DNA of 64,000 bases from Bacteroides oleiciplenus YIT 12058 (lineage in GTDB: Bacteria > Bacteroidota > Bacteroidia > Bacteroidales > Bacteroidaceae). Below the pieces are notes generated by a model that worked only from the letters and a program-made list of their open reading frames with translations, had not been told where the DNA came from and ran no database searches. Below are positions 33,760 to 42,264 of this stretch, in pieces. Positions within the stretch are counted from its first letter, which is position 1, and each line of letters begins with the position of its first letter. Location: positions 955,786 to 1,019,785 of the forward strand of contig NZ_JH992940.1 of the NCBI RefSeq assembly GCF_000315485.1, written 5' to 3'. A program made the translations under genes and the position numbers.

Positions 33760-34590
33760 ATGATAACATTTCCGAATGCCAAAATAAATCTGGGACTGAA
33801 CATCGTAGAAAAGCGTCCCGACGGATATCATAATCTGGAAACGATATTCTATCCGGTTCCTGTAGAAGATGCCTTGGAAGTCAACATTCTGAATGAAGGC
33901 AATGAGAAGTTCCGTTTGCACCAGGCAGGATTAGAAATTGAAGGAGAAGCAGAAAACAACCTCGTGGTAAAGGCTTATAAGCTTTTAGACGCAGAGTTCA
34001 ACCTGCCGCCTGTAGATATTCATCTGTTTAAGCACATTCCTTCCGGTGCAGGCTTAGGTGGCGGATCATCTGATGCTGCCTATATGCTGAAATTATTGAA
34101 TGAGAAGTTCAATCTGGAACTGACGAATGAAACCTTAGAAGAATATGCCGCCAGATTGGGAGCAGATTGCGCCTTTTTCATTCGGAATACTCCAACGTAT
34201 GCCGAAGGAATAGGAAATATCTTCTCTCCTATCTCTTTATCCCTGAAAGGCTATCAGATTGTTCTAGTAAAACCGGATATTTTTGTTTCCACTCGCGAAG
34301 CTTTTGCGCAGATAAAACCGCATCGCCAGCCAGTCCCGTTGAAGGAAGTGATAAAGTATCCCATGAAAGAATGGAGGGAACTGATGGTAAATGACTTCGA
34401 AGAAAGCGTATTCCCTCAATTTCCGGGCATCAAAGAGATTAAAGAGAAGCTATATAGGCAAGGAGCTATATACGCGGCAATGACAGGCTCCGGCTCATCT
34501 GTATTTGGTTTGTTCAAACCGGAAGATACAAAAACAGCGGAAGAAGATTTCGGGGAAAAAGCATTTGTATATCGGGGCGTACTGAAATAG
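33760..34590 (+). CDS. ispE: 4-(cytidine 5'-diphospho)-2-C-methyl-D-erythritol kinase
   Basis: A 276-residue GHMP kinase that phosphorylates CDP-methylerythritol in the non-mevalonate isoprenoid pathway. It has [30 protein letters not shown] at the N-terminus (Lys and His of the substrate site), the ATP loop [17 protein letters not shown] near residue 92 and the third GHMP motif [14 protein letters not shown] near the end. Full length. It has its own promoter and terminator and is not part of the capsule locus. Confidence 0.96.
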   Translation: MITFPNAKINLGLNIVEKRPDGYHNLETIFYPVPVEDALEVNILNEGNEKFRLHQAGLEIEGEAENNLVVKAYKLLDAEFNLPPVDIHLFKHIPSGAGLGGGSSDAAYMLKLLNEKFNLELTNETLEEYAARLGADCAFFIRNTPTYAEGIGNIFSPISLSLKGYQIVLVKPDIFVSTREAFAQIKPHRQPVPLKEVIKYPMKEWRELMVNDFEESVFPQFPGIKEIKEKLYRQGAIYAAMTGSGSSVFGLFKPEDTKTAEEDFGEKAFVYRGVLK

Positions 34591-34618
34591 CAGACAGACA
34601 AACTTTGCGTATACCATC

Positions 34619-34648
34619 AAAGAGGCTGATTCCAAGCCTCTTTTTTTG
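34619..34648 (+). terminator. Terminator of ispE
   Basis: AAAGAGGCT pairs with AAGCCTCTTT and is followed by a run of seven T. It is 29 bp past the ispE stop. Confidence 0.85.
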
Positions 34649-34660
34649 TTCACCAATGAA

Positions 34661-34697
34661 CAAAAAAATAAGCCCTGTCTCCCGACAAGGCTTATTC
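34661..34697 (-). terminator. Terminator for leftward transcription from galE
   Basis: On the minus strand AATAAGCC-TTGTC pairs with GACAG-GGCTTATT, followed by seven T. It lies about 200 bp downstream of the galE stop, leaving an unusually long 3' region. Confidence 0.8.
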
Positions 34698-34893
34698 ACA
34701 ACACAAACACAAAATAAAACACGACAAAACTACTATGCAATCTTACCTGTCTATGCCGGGGAGGCATAAGTACTAGTTACGGATATTCACATATACATAA
34801 ACAGCGTCAGGCTGATTTGCAATTTATAAACAAATGCGGGGAAGCATTTGTTCATGACCTATTTGTTAATAAAAACAAAAATCTCTTTTTTGC
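34698..34893 (-). other. galE 3' region with two small hairpins, no gene seen
   Basis: Between the galE stop and its terminator there are two perfect small hairpins on the minus strand: AACAAATGC / GCATTTGTT near 34830-34853 and ATGCC / GGCAT near 34754-34768. No coding potential beyond a 22-codon frame was found. It could be a long 3' UTR or a processed small RNA; there is no direct evidence for either. Confidence 0.4.
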
Positions 34894-35928
34894 TTATTGA
34901 ATTCCTCTTTCGCGAAGCTTCAATTGCCAGTTCCAGGCAGAGAGCAACGTATCTTCGATGGTTTCAACAGCCGTCCAACCCAACTCTTCATTTGCGAATT
35001 TCGGATCGGCCCATACCTTTTCAATATCTCCCGCGCGACGACCGACAATCTGATAATTCAGCTTCACTCCGGTTGCCTTTTCGAAAGCATTGATTAATTC
35101 CAATACTGAAAGACCGCGTCCCGTTCCGATGTTGAACACTTCCACTGTTTCTTTCTGCTTCTTTTCCAAGATGCGGCGGATAGCGATCACATGTGCTTTT
35201 GCCAAATCGACTACATTAATGAAGTCGCGTATGCAAGAGCCGTCGGGCGTATCATAATCATCACCGAACACGCTCAGTTTCTCACGGATACCGATAGCGG
35301 TCTGGGTCAGATAAGGTATCAAGTTTTGAGGCACGCCATTGGGCAACTCACCAAGCAATGCTGTAGGATGCGCACCAATCGGATTGAAATAGCGCAGCAA
35401 AATTGCATTGATAGGAGCACCTGAAGCCACAGTATCGCGAACAATTTCTTCATTGATCTGCTTCGTATTACCGTAAGGAGATTCCGCTTTCTTAATCGGG
35501 GCATTCTCCGTTACCGGCAATTCGTCCGGCTGACCGTAAACTGTACAAGAAGATGAGAACACAATACCTTCCACTCCGTGCTTCGGCATCAGTTCGAGAA
35601 GGTTAATCAATGAAACCAGATTGTTGCGATAATAAAGCAACGGTTTCTGAACCGACTCGCCTACAGCCTTACTGGCTGCAAAGTGGATGATAGCTTTAAT
35701 GCCTTTATATTTAGTAAACACAGCGTCAAGACCGGCGAAATCCAAGCAATCCAATTTTTCGAATGCTGGGCGAATACCCGATACTTTTTCGATGTTATCA
35801 ACGACATCGGCGCTGGAGTTTGATAAATTATCTATTATCACTACTTCATAACCTGCGTTTTGAAGCTCAACTACAGTATGTGAACCAATATAACCGGTTC
35901 CACCTGTAACTAAAATTTTTTCTTTCAT
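34894..35928 (-). CDS. galE: UDP-glucose 4-epimerase
   Basis: A 344-residue extended SDR that interconverts UDP-glucose and UDP-galactose (possibly also UDP-GlcNAc/GalNAc). NAD motif GGTGYIGSHTVVEL near residue 8. The catalytic Ser and YxxxK are in FSSSCTVYGQPDEL and SPYGNTKQINEE near 125-155, and substrate-binding motif NPIGAHP is present. The housekeeping-type length and separate promoter suggest a general supply role, though capsule synthesis may draw on its product. Confidence 0.93.
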   Translation of the reverse strand: MKEKILVTGGTGYIGSHTVVELQNAGYEVVIIDNLSNSSADVVDNIEKVSGIRPAFEKLDCLDFAGLDAVFTKYKGIKAIIHFAASKAVGESVQKPLLYYRNNLVSLINLLELMPKHGVEGIVFSSSCTVYGQPDELPVTENAPIKKAESPYGNTKQINEEIVRDTVASGAPINAILLRYFNPIGAHPTALLGELPNGVPQNLIPYLTQTAIGIREKLSVFGDDYDTPDGSCIRDFINVVDLAKAHVIAIRRILEKKQKETVEVFNIGTGRGLSVLELINAFEKATGVKLNYQIVGRRAGDIEKVWADPKFANEELGWTAVETIEDTLLSAWNWQLKLRERGIQ

Positions 35929-35968
35929 CAGTGATTTATTCTTATTAGGTTATCATTGTTTGTGGGGG

Positions 35969-35976
35969 CAAATTTA
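35969..35976 (-). promoter_or_regulatory. Probable -7 element of galE
   Basis: The minus strand reads TAAATTTG, matching TAnnTTTG, 41 bp upstream of the galE ATG. Confidence 0.5.
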
Positions 35977-36024
35977 AGGAAATTTATTTAGATAAAAAGA
36001 AAAAAGTGTGTTTTTTTTTAGTTT

Positions 36025-36058
36025 AAAAAAGAAAGGGGTAGAATTTCTTCTACCCCTC
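36025..36058 (-). terminator. Terminator of the rnf operon
   Basis: GGGGTAGAA (36035-36043) pairs with TTCTACCCC (36048-36056) over a 4-nt loop. On the minus strand it runs into TTTCTTTTTT, 24 bp past the rnfA stop. Confidence 0.87.
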
Positions 36059-36081
36059 ACCCACATTGAATGTTCTATTTT

Positions 36082-36660
36082 TCAGATTTTCACCACACCG
36101 GAAAAGCCCATGAAAGCCATAGCCAGAAGGCCTGCCGTGATTAAAGCAATCGGAGTTCCTTTCATTCCTTTAGGGATATTCACCAAACTCATCTGCTCGC
36201 GCAAACCGGCAAAAAGAGTCAGTGCCAGACCAAAACCAATAGCAGTAGAGAATGCATAAACCACACCGGTCAGCAGGTCATAATCTTTTTGGATAACGAG
36301 AATAGTCACACCCAGAATACAGCAGTTAGTTGTAATCAAAGGTAAGAAAACACCCAAAGCCTGATACAGGGAAGGTGATACTTTTTTCAGAATGATTTCC
36401 ACCATCTGAACCAATGCAGCAATCACTAGAATGAAGGTGATAGTCTGCAAGTAACCTAAATCGAAAGCATCGAGCACAAATTTCTGAATAAGGAACGTTA
36501 CGATAGTGGCGATAGTGAGCACGAATGCCACAGCAGCCGACATACCCAACGCTGTTTCCACTTTCTTGGATACACCGAGGAACGGACAGATACCCAGGAA
36601 CTGCGACAACACGATGTTGTTGACAAAGATTGCCGAGATAAATATTAATATATATTCCAT
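36082..36660 (-). CDS. rnfA: Rnf complex subunit RnfA
   Basis: A 192-residue integral membrane subunit of the Rnf ferredoxin:NAD+ oxidoreductase, with six predicted helices. The N-terminus MEYILIFISAIFVNNIVLSQFLGICPFLGVSK is characteristic of RnfA/NqrE, including the cysteine in GICPFLGVS that belongs to the intramembrane iron-sulfur site shared with RnfE. The ATG at 36660 is chosen over an upstream TTG at 36669. Last gene of the operon. Confidence 0.95.
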   Translation of the reverse strand: MEYILIFISAIFVNNIVLSQFLGICPFLGVSKKVETALGMSAAVAFVLTIATIVTFLIQKFVLDAFDLGYLQTITFILVIAALVQMVEIILKKVSPSLYQALGVFLPLITTNCCILGVTILVIQKDYDLLTGVVYAFSTAIGFGLALTLFAGLREQMSLVNIPKGMKGTPIALITAGLLAMAFMGFSGVVKI

Positions 36661-36680
36661 ACTTTTCAAAATTAAGAATT

Positions 36681-36733
36681 AAAAATTAAAAATTAAAAGT
36701 AGTTGCTACTCTCATCTCTAATTTTTAATTTTT
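36681..36733. repeat. AT-only inverted repeat in the rnfE-rnfA spacer
   Basis: AAAAATTAAAAATTA at 36681-36695 is perfectly inverted at 36719-36733. It would form a 15-bp A/U stem in the rnf transcript. It lacks a T tract directed at termination. Confidence 0.6.
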
Positions 36734-36738
36734 CATTA

Positions 36739-37323
36739 TTAATTCTTTTTCAAGCTGTTAATCAATGCAATCAGATAACCCAATGCGATGAAAGCACCTG
36801 GAGCAAGCACAAACACCAGCATACCGTATTCTTCGGGAAGAATGGTCAGGTCGAAGATTTTACCTGTGCCCAGGAACTCACGTACAGCACCCAGCAGCGT
36901 CAGGGCAATGGTGAAACCAAGGCCCATGCCTAAACCATCGAACAAAGAAGCAACCGGACCATTCTTGGCAGCAAAAGCCTCGGCACGCCCCAATACGATA
37001 CAGTTTACTACAATCAGGGGGATAAACAGACCCAACGTTGCATACAATGCCGGAACAAAAGCCTGCATAACCATTTGCAACAGCGTCACGAAAGAAGCGA
37101 TTACCACGATGAAAGCCGGAATACGTACCATATCGGGGATAAGATTCTTAATCAGAGAGATCACCACATTGGAACAAATGAGCACGAACATGGTGGCCAG
37201 GCCCATACCCATACCATTAATGGCGGAAGAGGTCGTACCCAACGTGGGACACATACCAAGCAGGAGCACAAATATAGGATTCTCTTTAATGATCCCATTC
37301 ATCATAACTTTAAAATTATTCAT
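36739..37323 (-). CDS. rnfE: Rnf complex subunit RnfE
   Basis: A 194-residue integral membrane subunit paralogous to RnfA/NqrD, with about six helices. The family segment ENPIFVLLLGMCPTLGTTSSA contains the conserved cysteine facing the RnfA one. It lies 17 bp downstream of rnfG. Together the subunits couple ferredoxin oxidation to NAD+ reduction and sodium export. Gene order B-C-D-G-E-A is the usual Bacteroides order. Confidence 0.95.
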   Translation of the reverse strand: MNNFKVMMNGIIKENPIFVLLLGMCPTLGTTSSAINGMGMGLATMFVLICSNVVISLIKNLIPDMVRIPAFIVVIASFVTLLQMVMQAFVPALYATLGLFIPLIVVNCIVLGRAEAFAAKNGPVASLFDGLGMGLGFTIALTLLGAVREFLGTGKIFDLTILPEEYGMLVFVLAPGAFIALGYLIALINSLKKN

Positions 37324-37340
37324 ATCTTCTACTCCTTTCT

Positions 37341-38003
37341 TTATTTAGCGCTGATAGAGTCCGTAGCCTCAGTGGCTGCGTTTTCAGCAGGTTCAACAAC
37401 TTTTTGTGTGGCGCCCGTAGCGGCATCAGATACATTCTGACCGGCATAAGCGGCATAAGCAGCATTCACGGCATTCAGGAAAGCACGTGAAGTAATAGTA
37501 GAGGCCGTAATGGCATCCACCTGGCCACCGTCTTTAGTCACAGACAAAGGAGTCTTACCCGGATTCATGCCTTTGATGCTTCCTTTATTGCCTTCTTTAA
37601 ACCAGTCGGCAGCTTTAGAGCCCAATCCCGGAGTTTCCACATGCGACAACAGGGAATAATCTATAATGTTTCCTTCCGCATCAAAGCCTACCAGCACTTT
37701 CAGCTCACCACCGAATGCCATTGCACCGGCTTCCACGGCAGCACCGATAAACTCTCCGCCTTTCGTAGCAGGATACACGGCATATTCCACATCATTCACC
37801 ATCTGCATCTTCTTGTCTGCAATCGGGTCGTTATCAAAACCGGGAACCACCGCACTGACTGCATCACTCAATGTCTTTGCATTGGCTTGCGCAATGGGTT
37901 CTTTAGTCAATTCATTTACATATGCCAGCAATGCCACGGAGATAGCAGTAACGCCCGTGAGTACCAGCAACATATTCTTCAAGGATGATTCTAACTTTTT
38001 CAT
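37341..38003 (-). CDS. rnfG: Rnf complex subunit RnfG (FMN-binding)
   Basis: A 220-residue subunit with one N-terminal membrane helix (LKNMLLVLTGVTAISVALLAYV) and a periplasmic FMN-binding domain. The covalent FMN threonine lies in the DAITASTITSRAFLNAV motif (about 160). The C-terminus carries an Ala/Glu-rich extension of about 35 residues that is longer than the minimal domain. The start overlaps the rnfD stop by 4 bp (ATGA), which indicates translational coupling. Confidence 0.94.
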   Translation of the reverse strand: MKKLESSLKNMLLVLTGVTAISVALLAYVNELTKEPIAQANAKTLSDAVSAVVPGFDNDPIADKKMQMVNDVEYAVYPATKGGEFIGAAVEAGAMAFGGELKVLVGFDAEGNIIDYSLLSHVETPGLGSKAADWFKEGNKGSIKGMNPGKTPLSVTKDGGQVDAITASTITSRAFLNAVNAAYAAYAGQNVSDAATGATQKVVEPAENAATEATDSISAK

Positions 38004-38992
38004 TTCTTCTTCGCTACCTCCCCAAAGCGTTTAGGTTTACAATATGTATTAATCAGCGGAGTGAAGGCGTTCATAATCAGGATAGCGAATGACATACCTT
38101 CGGGATAAGCTCCGAACAAACGGATAATCACCGTCAGCAGACCGATGCAAACACCATAAATCAACATCCCCTTCTTGCTCATCGGAGAAGTAACATAGTC
38201 TGTAGCCATAAAAATAGCACCCAGCATCAGACCGCCGGTAAGCAACTGAAGCACCGGAGAAACATAAAGTTCCGGATCTACCAGATGCATAATGCCGGAG
38301 AATATGAACACCGTAGCCAATATAGAAATAGGAATATGCCAGGTGATGATTTTCTTCCAGAGCATATAAGCCAATCCCAGCAACAAAGCCAACGCACTTA
38401 CTTCACCAAGACAACCGCCATTGTTACCAATCAGCAAGTCGAAAGAAGAAGGCAGGTCTTTCAGAGCTTCTATATTTCCACCGGCCACCTGTTTCATCAG
38501 GTTAAGTGGTGTAGCTGCCGTTGTAGCATCTGCATATGCAGTCAACTGGCCTACAACCGGCCAACTCGTCATCTGCACAGGGAAAGAGAGCAACAGGAAC
38601 ACACGGCCTGCCAATGCAGGATTAAACGGGTTGTTACCCAATCCACCGAAAGACATCTTGCCGACGCCAATAGCAAACAGTGCGCCAAGAATAATAATCC
38701 AGATGGGCAGATTGGAAGGTAAATTGAATGCCAGCAACACACCTGTAATCACGGCAGAACCGTCGCAAATGGTTGTGGTTTCTTTCTTCATCAGGTATTT
38801 GCCGATAGCCCATTCGAAGAACAAACAGGCAGCCACCGAAGTAGCCGTGACAATCAGTGCACCCAGTCCGAAGAAATAGAGTGATACGAGAAATGCAGGA
38901 ATCAATGCAATGAGCACGCCATACATATTCTTCTTCACGCTGTCGCCACTGTGAACGTGGGGCGAAAGTGATATTACTAATTTTTTTTCCAT
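38000..38992 (-). CDS. rnfD: Rnf complex subunit RnfD
   Basis: A 330-residue integral membrane subunit with about nine helices, homologous to NqrB. It has the conserved opening SPHVHSGDSVKKNMYGVLIALIPA and the covalent FMN threonine region DATTAATPLNLM in the middle. It lies 6 bp from rnfC and overlaps rnfG. It forms part of the ion-translocating path. Confidence 0.95.
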   Translation of the reverse strand: MEKKLVISLSPHVHSGDSVKKNMYGVLIALIPAFLVSLYFFGLGALIVTATSVAACLFFEWAIGKYLMKKETTTICDGSAVITGVLLAFNLPSNLPIWIIILGALFAIGVGKMSFGGLGNNPFNPALAGRVFLLLSFPVQMTSWPVVGQLTAYADATTAATPLNLMKQVAGGNIEALKDLPSSFDLLIGNNGGCLGEVSALALLLGLAYMLWKKIITWHIPISILATVFIFSGIMHLVDPELYVSPVLQLLTGGLMLGAIFMATDYVTSPMSKKGMLIYGVCIGLLTVIIRLFGAYPEGMSFAILIMNAFTPLINTYCKPKRFGEVAKKK

Positions 38993-38998
38993 ACTTCG

Positions 38999-40336
38999 TT
39001 ATTTTTTAGCTTGACGTGCACGGATGATCGCTCCTACCTTGCCTTTACCCAGACGGCAGTAGTCCAGCAACGGACGGCTGGCAGGACAGGTGAACTGGCA
39101 AGAACCGCACTCGATACAATCCATAATTCTTTCTTTCTCCATTCTCTCGAATTCCGCGTGTTCGGCAAGTGCCGACAGCAAATAAGGCTCCAACCCCATC
39201 GGACAAGCACCCACACACTTCGCACAACGGATACAGGGTTGAATTTCACCACGCTTAGCCTCCTTCTGATTCATAATCAGAATACCGGAACTACCTTTGG
39301 CAGTCGGCACATCCGTATTTACCAGTGCTTTACCCATCATCGGACCACCGCCGATAATCTTACCCGTATCTTCGGGCAGGCCACCGCAAGCATCAATCAA
39401 CTGCTTCATCGGCGTACCAATACGTGCCAGGAAGTTGGAAGGTTTTGCCACTGATTTACCGGTCACAGTAATCACACGCTCAAACAATGGCTTATTTTTC
39501 TGTACAGCCTGATAGACAGCAAATGCAGTACCTACATTCTGTACCACTGCACCCGTAGAGATGGGCAGTGCACCACTTCCCACCTGACGGTTGGTAATAG
39601 CATCGATCAGCTGCTTTTCACCTCCTTGCGGATATTGCACTTTCAAAGCTACCACCTCGATACCTGCATAGCTGGATGCCACTTTCGTCATCAACTGGAT
39701 AGCATCAGGCTTATTATTTTCGATACCGATAAATGCCTTATTCACCTTTACTGCCTTCATCAGGATAGATACACCCACCATAATTTCTTCAGCGTGCTCC
39801 AGCATCAGCTGGTGGTCGGCAGTCAGATAAGGTTCGCACTCCACGGCATTGATAATGACACACTCGGCCTTGAATGCAGGCGGCGGACAGAGTTTCACCT
39901 GAGTAGGGAAACATGCACCACCCAAGCCCACGATACCGGCATCGGCAATCTTTTTCACAATTTCTTCTGAGGTAAGGGTACATTCCTTCACCAATGTTTC
40001 AGTGCGGTCAATGCTTTCTTCCCATTCATCACCGTCTACATCAATAAAGATAGCAGGTTTCGGATAACCACTGGCATCGATAACCGTATCGATTTTAGCA
40101 ACCTTTCCGCTGACAGACGAGTGAATGGCTGCGGATACGAAACCACCGGCTTCGGCAATCTTTGTGCCGACTTTCACCACATCTCCTTTAGCCACAACTG
40201 GTTTTGCAGGCGCACCGATATGCTGTCCCAGCAGAATCACAGCTTTGGCAGGAACTTCTGCCTTGATGATGGGCTGATGTGCTGAAAGTTTATTTTCGTG
40301 TGGATGAACACCACCGATTGAAAATGTCTTCAACAT
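38999..40336 (-). CDS. rnfC: Rnf complex subunit RnfC
   Basis: A 445-residue peripheral subunit that reduces NAD+. The middle holds the NADH/FMN-binding region related to complex I NuoF (GLGGACFPTQVKL and INAVECEPYLTADHQLM). The C-terminus has two [4Fe-4S] motifs, CIRCAKCVGACPMGLEP and CIECGSCQFTCPASRPL. The length is the short form without the long Ala/Lys-rich tail of some proteobacterial RnfC proteins. Part of the rseC-rnf operon. Confidence 0.96.
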   Translation of the reverse strand: MLKTFSIGGVHPHENKLSAHQPIIKAEVPAKAVILLGQHIGAPAKPVVAKGDVVKVGTKIAEAGGFVSAAIHSSVSGKVAKIDTVIDASGYPKPAIFIDVDGDEWEESIDRTETLVKECTLTSEEIVKKIADAGIVGLGGACFPTQVKLCPPPAFKAECVIINAVECEPYLTADHQLMLEHAEEIMVGVSILMKAVKVNKAFIGIENNKPDAIQLMTKVASSYAGIEVVALKVQYPQGGEKQLIDAITNRQVGSGALPISTGAVVQNVGTAFAVYQAVQKNKPLFERVITVTGKSVAKPSNFLARIGTPMKQLIDACGGLPEDTGKIIGGGPMMGKALVNTDVPTAKGSSGILIMNQKEAKRGEIQPCIRCAKCVGACPMGLEPYLLSALAEHAEFERMEKERIMDCIECGSCQFTCPASRPLLDYCRLGKGKVGAIIRARQAKK

Positions 40337-40374
40337 ACAATTCTGTATTTTTAGTCGTTTATTTACTTCTATTA

Positions 40375-41280
40375 TTATGCCTCTGCCTGAGGAGTTTCAG
40401 CTTTCACCGCAGGAGCTACTTTGGGAGCAGCAGCCGGAGCGGCATCTTCTGCCTTCGGCTTGCGCGGCGGGAAATTGAGTGCGATAATCGTGTTCTGTGG
40501 ACAAGCCTCTTCGCACTTACGACATGATTTACATTTAATCGGGTCGATATAAGCCAGATTGTTCTCCAGCGTAATGGCCTCGAACGGACAAACTTTCACA
40601 CATTTGCCACAGCCGATACAAGCAACCGTACAAGCCTTGCGTGCTATGCCGCCCTTGTCTTTGTTTACACACTGCACATAGATACGACGTGACTTCTTGC
40701 CTTGCGGACGAATTTCGATAATGTTCTTCGGGCAAGCCTTGACGCAAGCCGCACAAGCCGTACACTTAGCTTCGTCCACTTCCGGAAGCCCTGTTTCGGG
40801 ATTCATGTGGATAGCATCGAACTGGCAGGCTTCTACACAGTCGCCACAACCCAGACATCCAAAACTACAACCAGTTTCGCCACCATAAAGAGAAGCTGCA
40901 ATAGCACAACTCTTTGCACCATCGTACATATTGGTACGAGGACGGTTGGCGCAGGTTCCGTTACATCTCACCACTGCAACCATCGGTTCAGCAGCGGTAG
41001 CATCCAAACCAAGGATTTCAGCAATTTGCGTCATAACAGGTTGCCCGCCTACCGGACAGAACTTGCCATCCAGCGAACCTGCCTTTACACAAGCATCGGC
41101 AAAACCGCTGCAACCCGGATAACCACATCCACCGCAATTTGCTTGAGGCAACACCTCTCCTACCTGTGCAATTCGCGGATCTTCATACACGGCAAATTTC
41201 TTGGAAGCGATATACAAGATAGCGGCTGAAACCAGCGCTATGGCTCCCAATGAAATCACTGCAATCAGAATTACATTCAT
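40375..41280 (-). CDS. rnfB: Rnf complex subunit RnfB (ferredoxin-type)
   Basis: A 301-residue electron-entry subunit. An N-terminal membrane helix (about 1-25) precedes the CxxCxxxxC cluster NCGGCGYPGCSGFADAC near residue 50. Several ferredoxin-like [4Fe-4S] motifs follow between about 145 and 265. The C-terminus is a low-complexity Ala/Pro/Lys tail (about 270-301). It lies 42 bp downstream of rseC. Confidence 0.96.
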   Translation of the reverse strand: MNVILIAVISLGAIALVSAAILYIASKKFAVYEDPRIAQVGEVLPQANCGGCGYPGCSGFADACVKAGSLDGKFCPVGGQPVMTQIAEILGLDATAAEPMVAVVRCNGTCANRPRTNMYDGAKSCAIAASLYGGETGCSFGCLGCGDCVEACQFDAIHMNPETGLPEVDEAKCTACAACVKACPKNIIEIRPQGKKSRRIYVQCVNKDKGGIARKACTVACIGCGKCVKVCPFEAITLENNLAYIDPIKCKSCRKCEEACPQNTIIALNFPPRKPKAEDAAPAAAPKVAPAVKAETPQAEA

Positions 41281-41322
41281 AAATTAGTTATTTATTTAAT
41301 TATTCATTTTAATGTATTATAG

Positions 41323-41742
41323 TCAGTCTATCGGCTTTATTGAGAAAGAGAATTTCTTTCCCATACGTGTTTTATTCAGCCATAATATATAATAATAAGG
41401 TATAAGGAGCACCAACGAACAAAGCGCGGAGCGAAGTTCGTCATTCCAGATAGCCATGAATATAAAGAGGGAAATAACCAGAACACAGAAAGGTATTACA
41501 AAAGCCAGCAACACTGCCATCATTCCCATGGAGAGTTCTCCAAAGACGATAACCCGGTCTCCGGGGTGATAGGAAGATGCATCGCCGGTGGTCACGTCGA
41601 TTAATTTTTCTTTGGTATCAGCCGATGCGCAATGTCCCTTAGCGCTACATGCCGCACAAGCTGACGTTTGGACAATCCTCACCTTCACATGAGAACCATT
41701 TATGTTTTCCACAATACCTTGATGTTTTATAATATCTGCCAT
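41323..41742 (-). CDS. rseC: RseC/MucC-family SoxR-reducing-system protein
   Basis: A 139-residue membrane protein of the RseC family. The N-terminal domain has the cysteine cluster SACAACSAKGHCAS near residue 29, then two adjacent hydrophobic helices (about 72-95 and 103-125) separated by a short turn. RseC proteins occur with Rnf (Rsx) operons and are linked to keeping SoxR reduced in proteobacteria; Bacteroides may use it for assembly or regulation of Rnf. First gene of the operon, downstream of a good promoter. Confidence 0.92.
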   Translation of the reverse strand: MADIIKHQGIVENINGSHVKVRIVQTSACAACSAKGHCASADTKEKLIDVTTGDASSYHPGDRVIVFGELSMGMMAVLLAFVIPFCVLVISLFIFMAIWNDELRSALCSLVLLIPYYYILWLNKTRMGKKFSFSIKPID

Positions 41743-41770
41743 TTTGCAAACTGTGCATTACAAATTGCGG

Positions 41771-41799
41771 CAAATTTACGCATTATTTGTGAACTGCAA
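41771..41799 (-). promoter_or_regulatory. Promoter of the rseC-rnf operon
   Basis: On the minus strand TTG (41797-41799, -33) and TAAATTTG (41771-41778, -7) are 18 bp apart. They lie 29 bp upstream of the rseC start. Confidence 0.72.
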
Positions 41800-42264
41800 G
41801 GCATTCGCCTGTTTTTTTATGTGTACGCCAACGTACTTTTTCCCGTTTTAACTATTTTTCCTCACTTTTTTCATAGAAAAAGACAGGAAAAGCAATTTTT
41901 AAACACAGATTAGCGTATCAATTTGCACCATAATTCTAAACGAAATCAAGAAACTGTTTATCTATACAAATAGATAAAGAAAGCTTTGACGAGTAGAAGA
42001 TAGCAAAATGACACTATAGCATATCTAAATGAAACCATTTGTATATCCCGCAAGTAACGTTTTATATCTTCCAACAAAGAATATACACTTAATCCTTATT
42101 TTCACAAGCTTAGTCTCCATTTTTACTGTTTATCCAACATTAAGGATAGAACAGATTTCAGTTGTAATAAACAAATGTATACCTTCGTTTCCCAAAACAC
42201 TCTTAGAATGAATACTCCAGTTTGAAGTAAGGAACAAAACAGCATATAAAACATTAAAATTATA
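41800..42264. other. 465-bp intergenic region, divergent, no gene supported
   Basis: Between the rnf promoter and the lipase-like gene. It is AT-rich with a 60-codon plus-strand frame at 42029 that has no family features. No clear TAnnTTTG promoter for the plus-strand gene was found, so its control region is not identified. Confidence 0.4.

Noticed and set aside
34698..34893. tRNA or riboswitch in the galE 3' region
   Set aside because: No cloverleaf, no conserved aptamer core; only two simple hairpins.
42029..42211. 60-codon plus-strand gene upstream of the lipase-like gene
   Set aside because: No family features, no promoter or ribosome-binding site, and the composition is like the surrounding AT-rich spacer.
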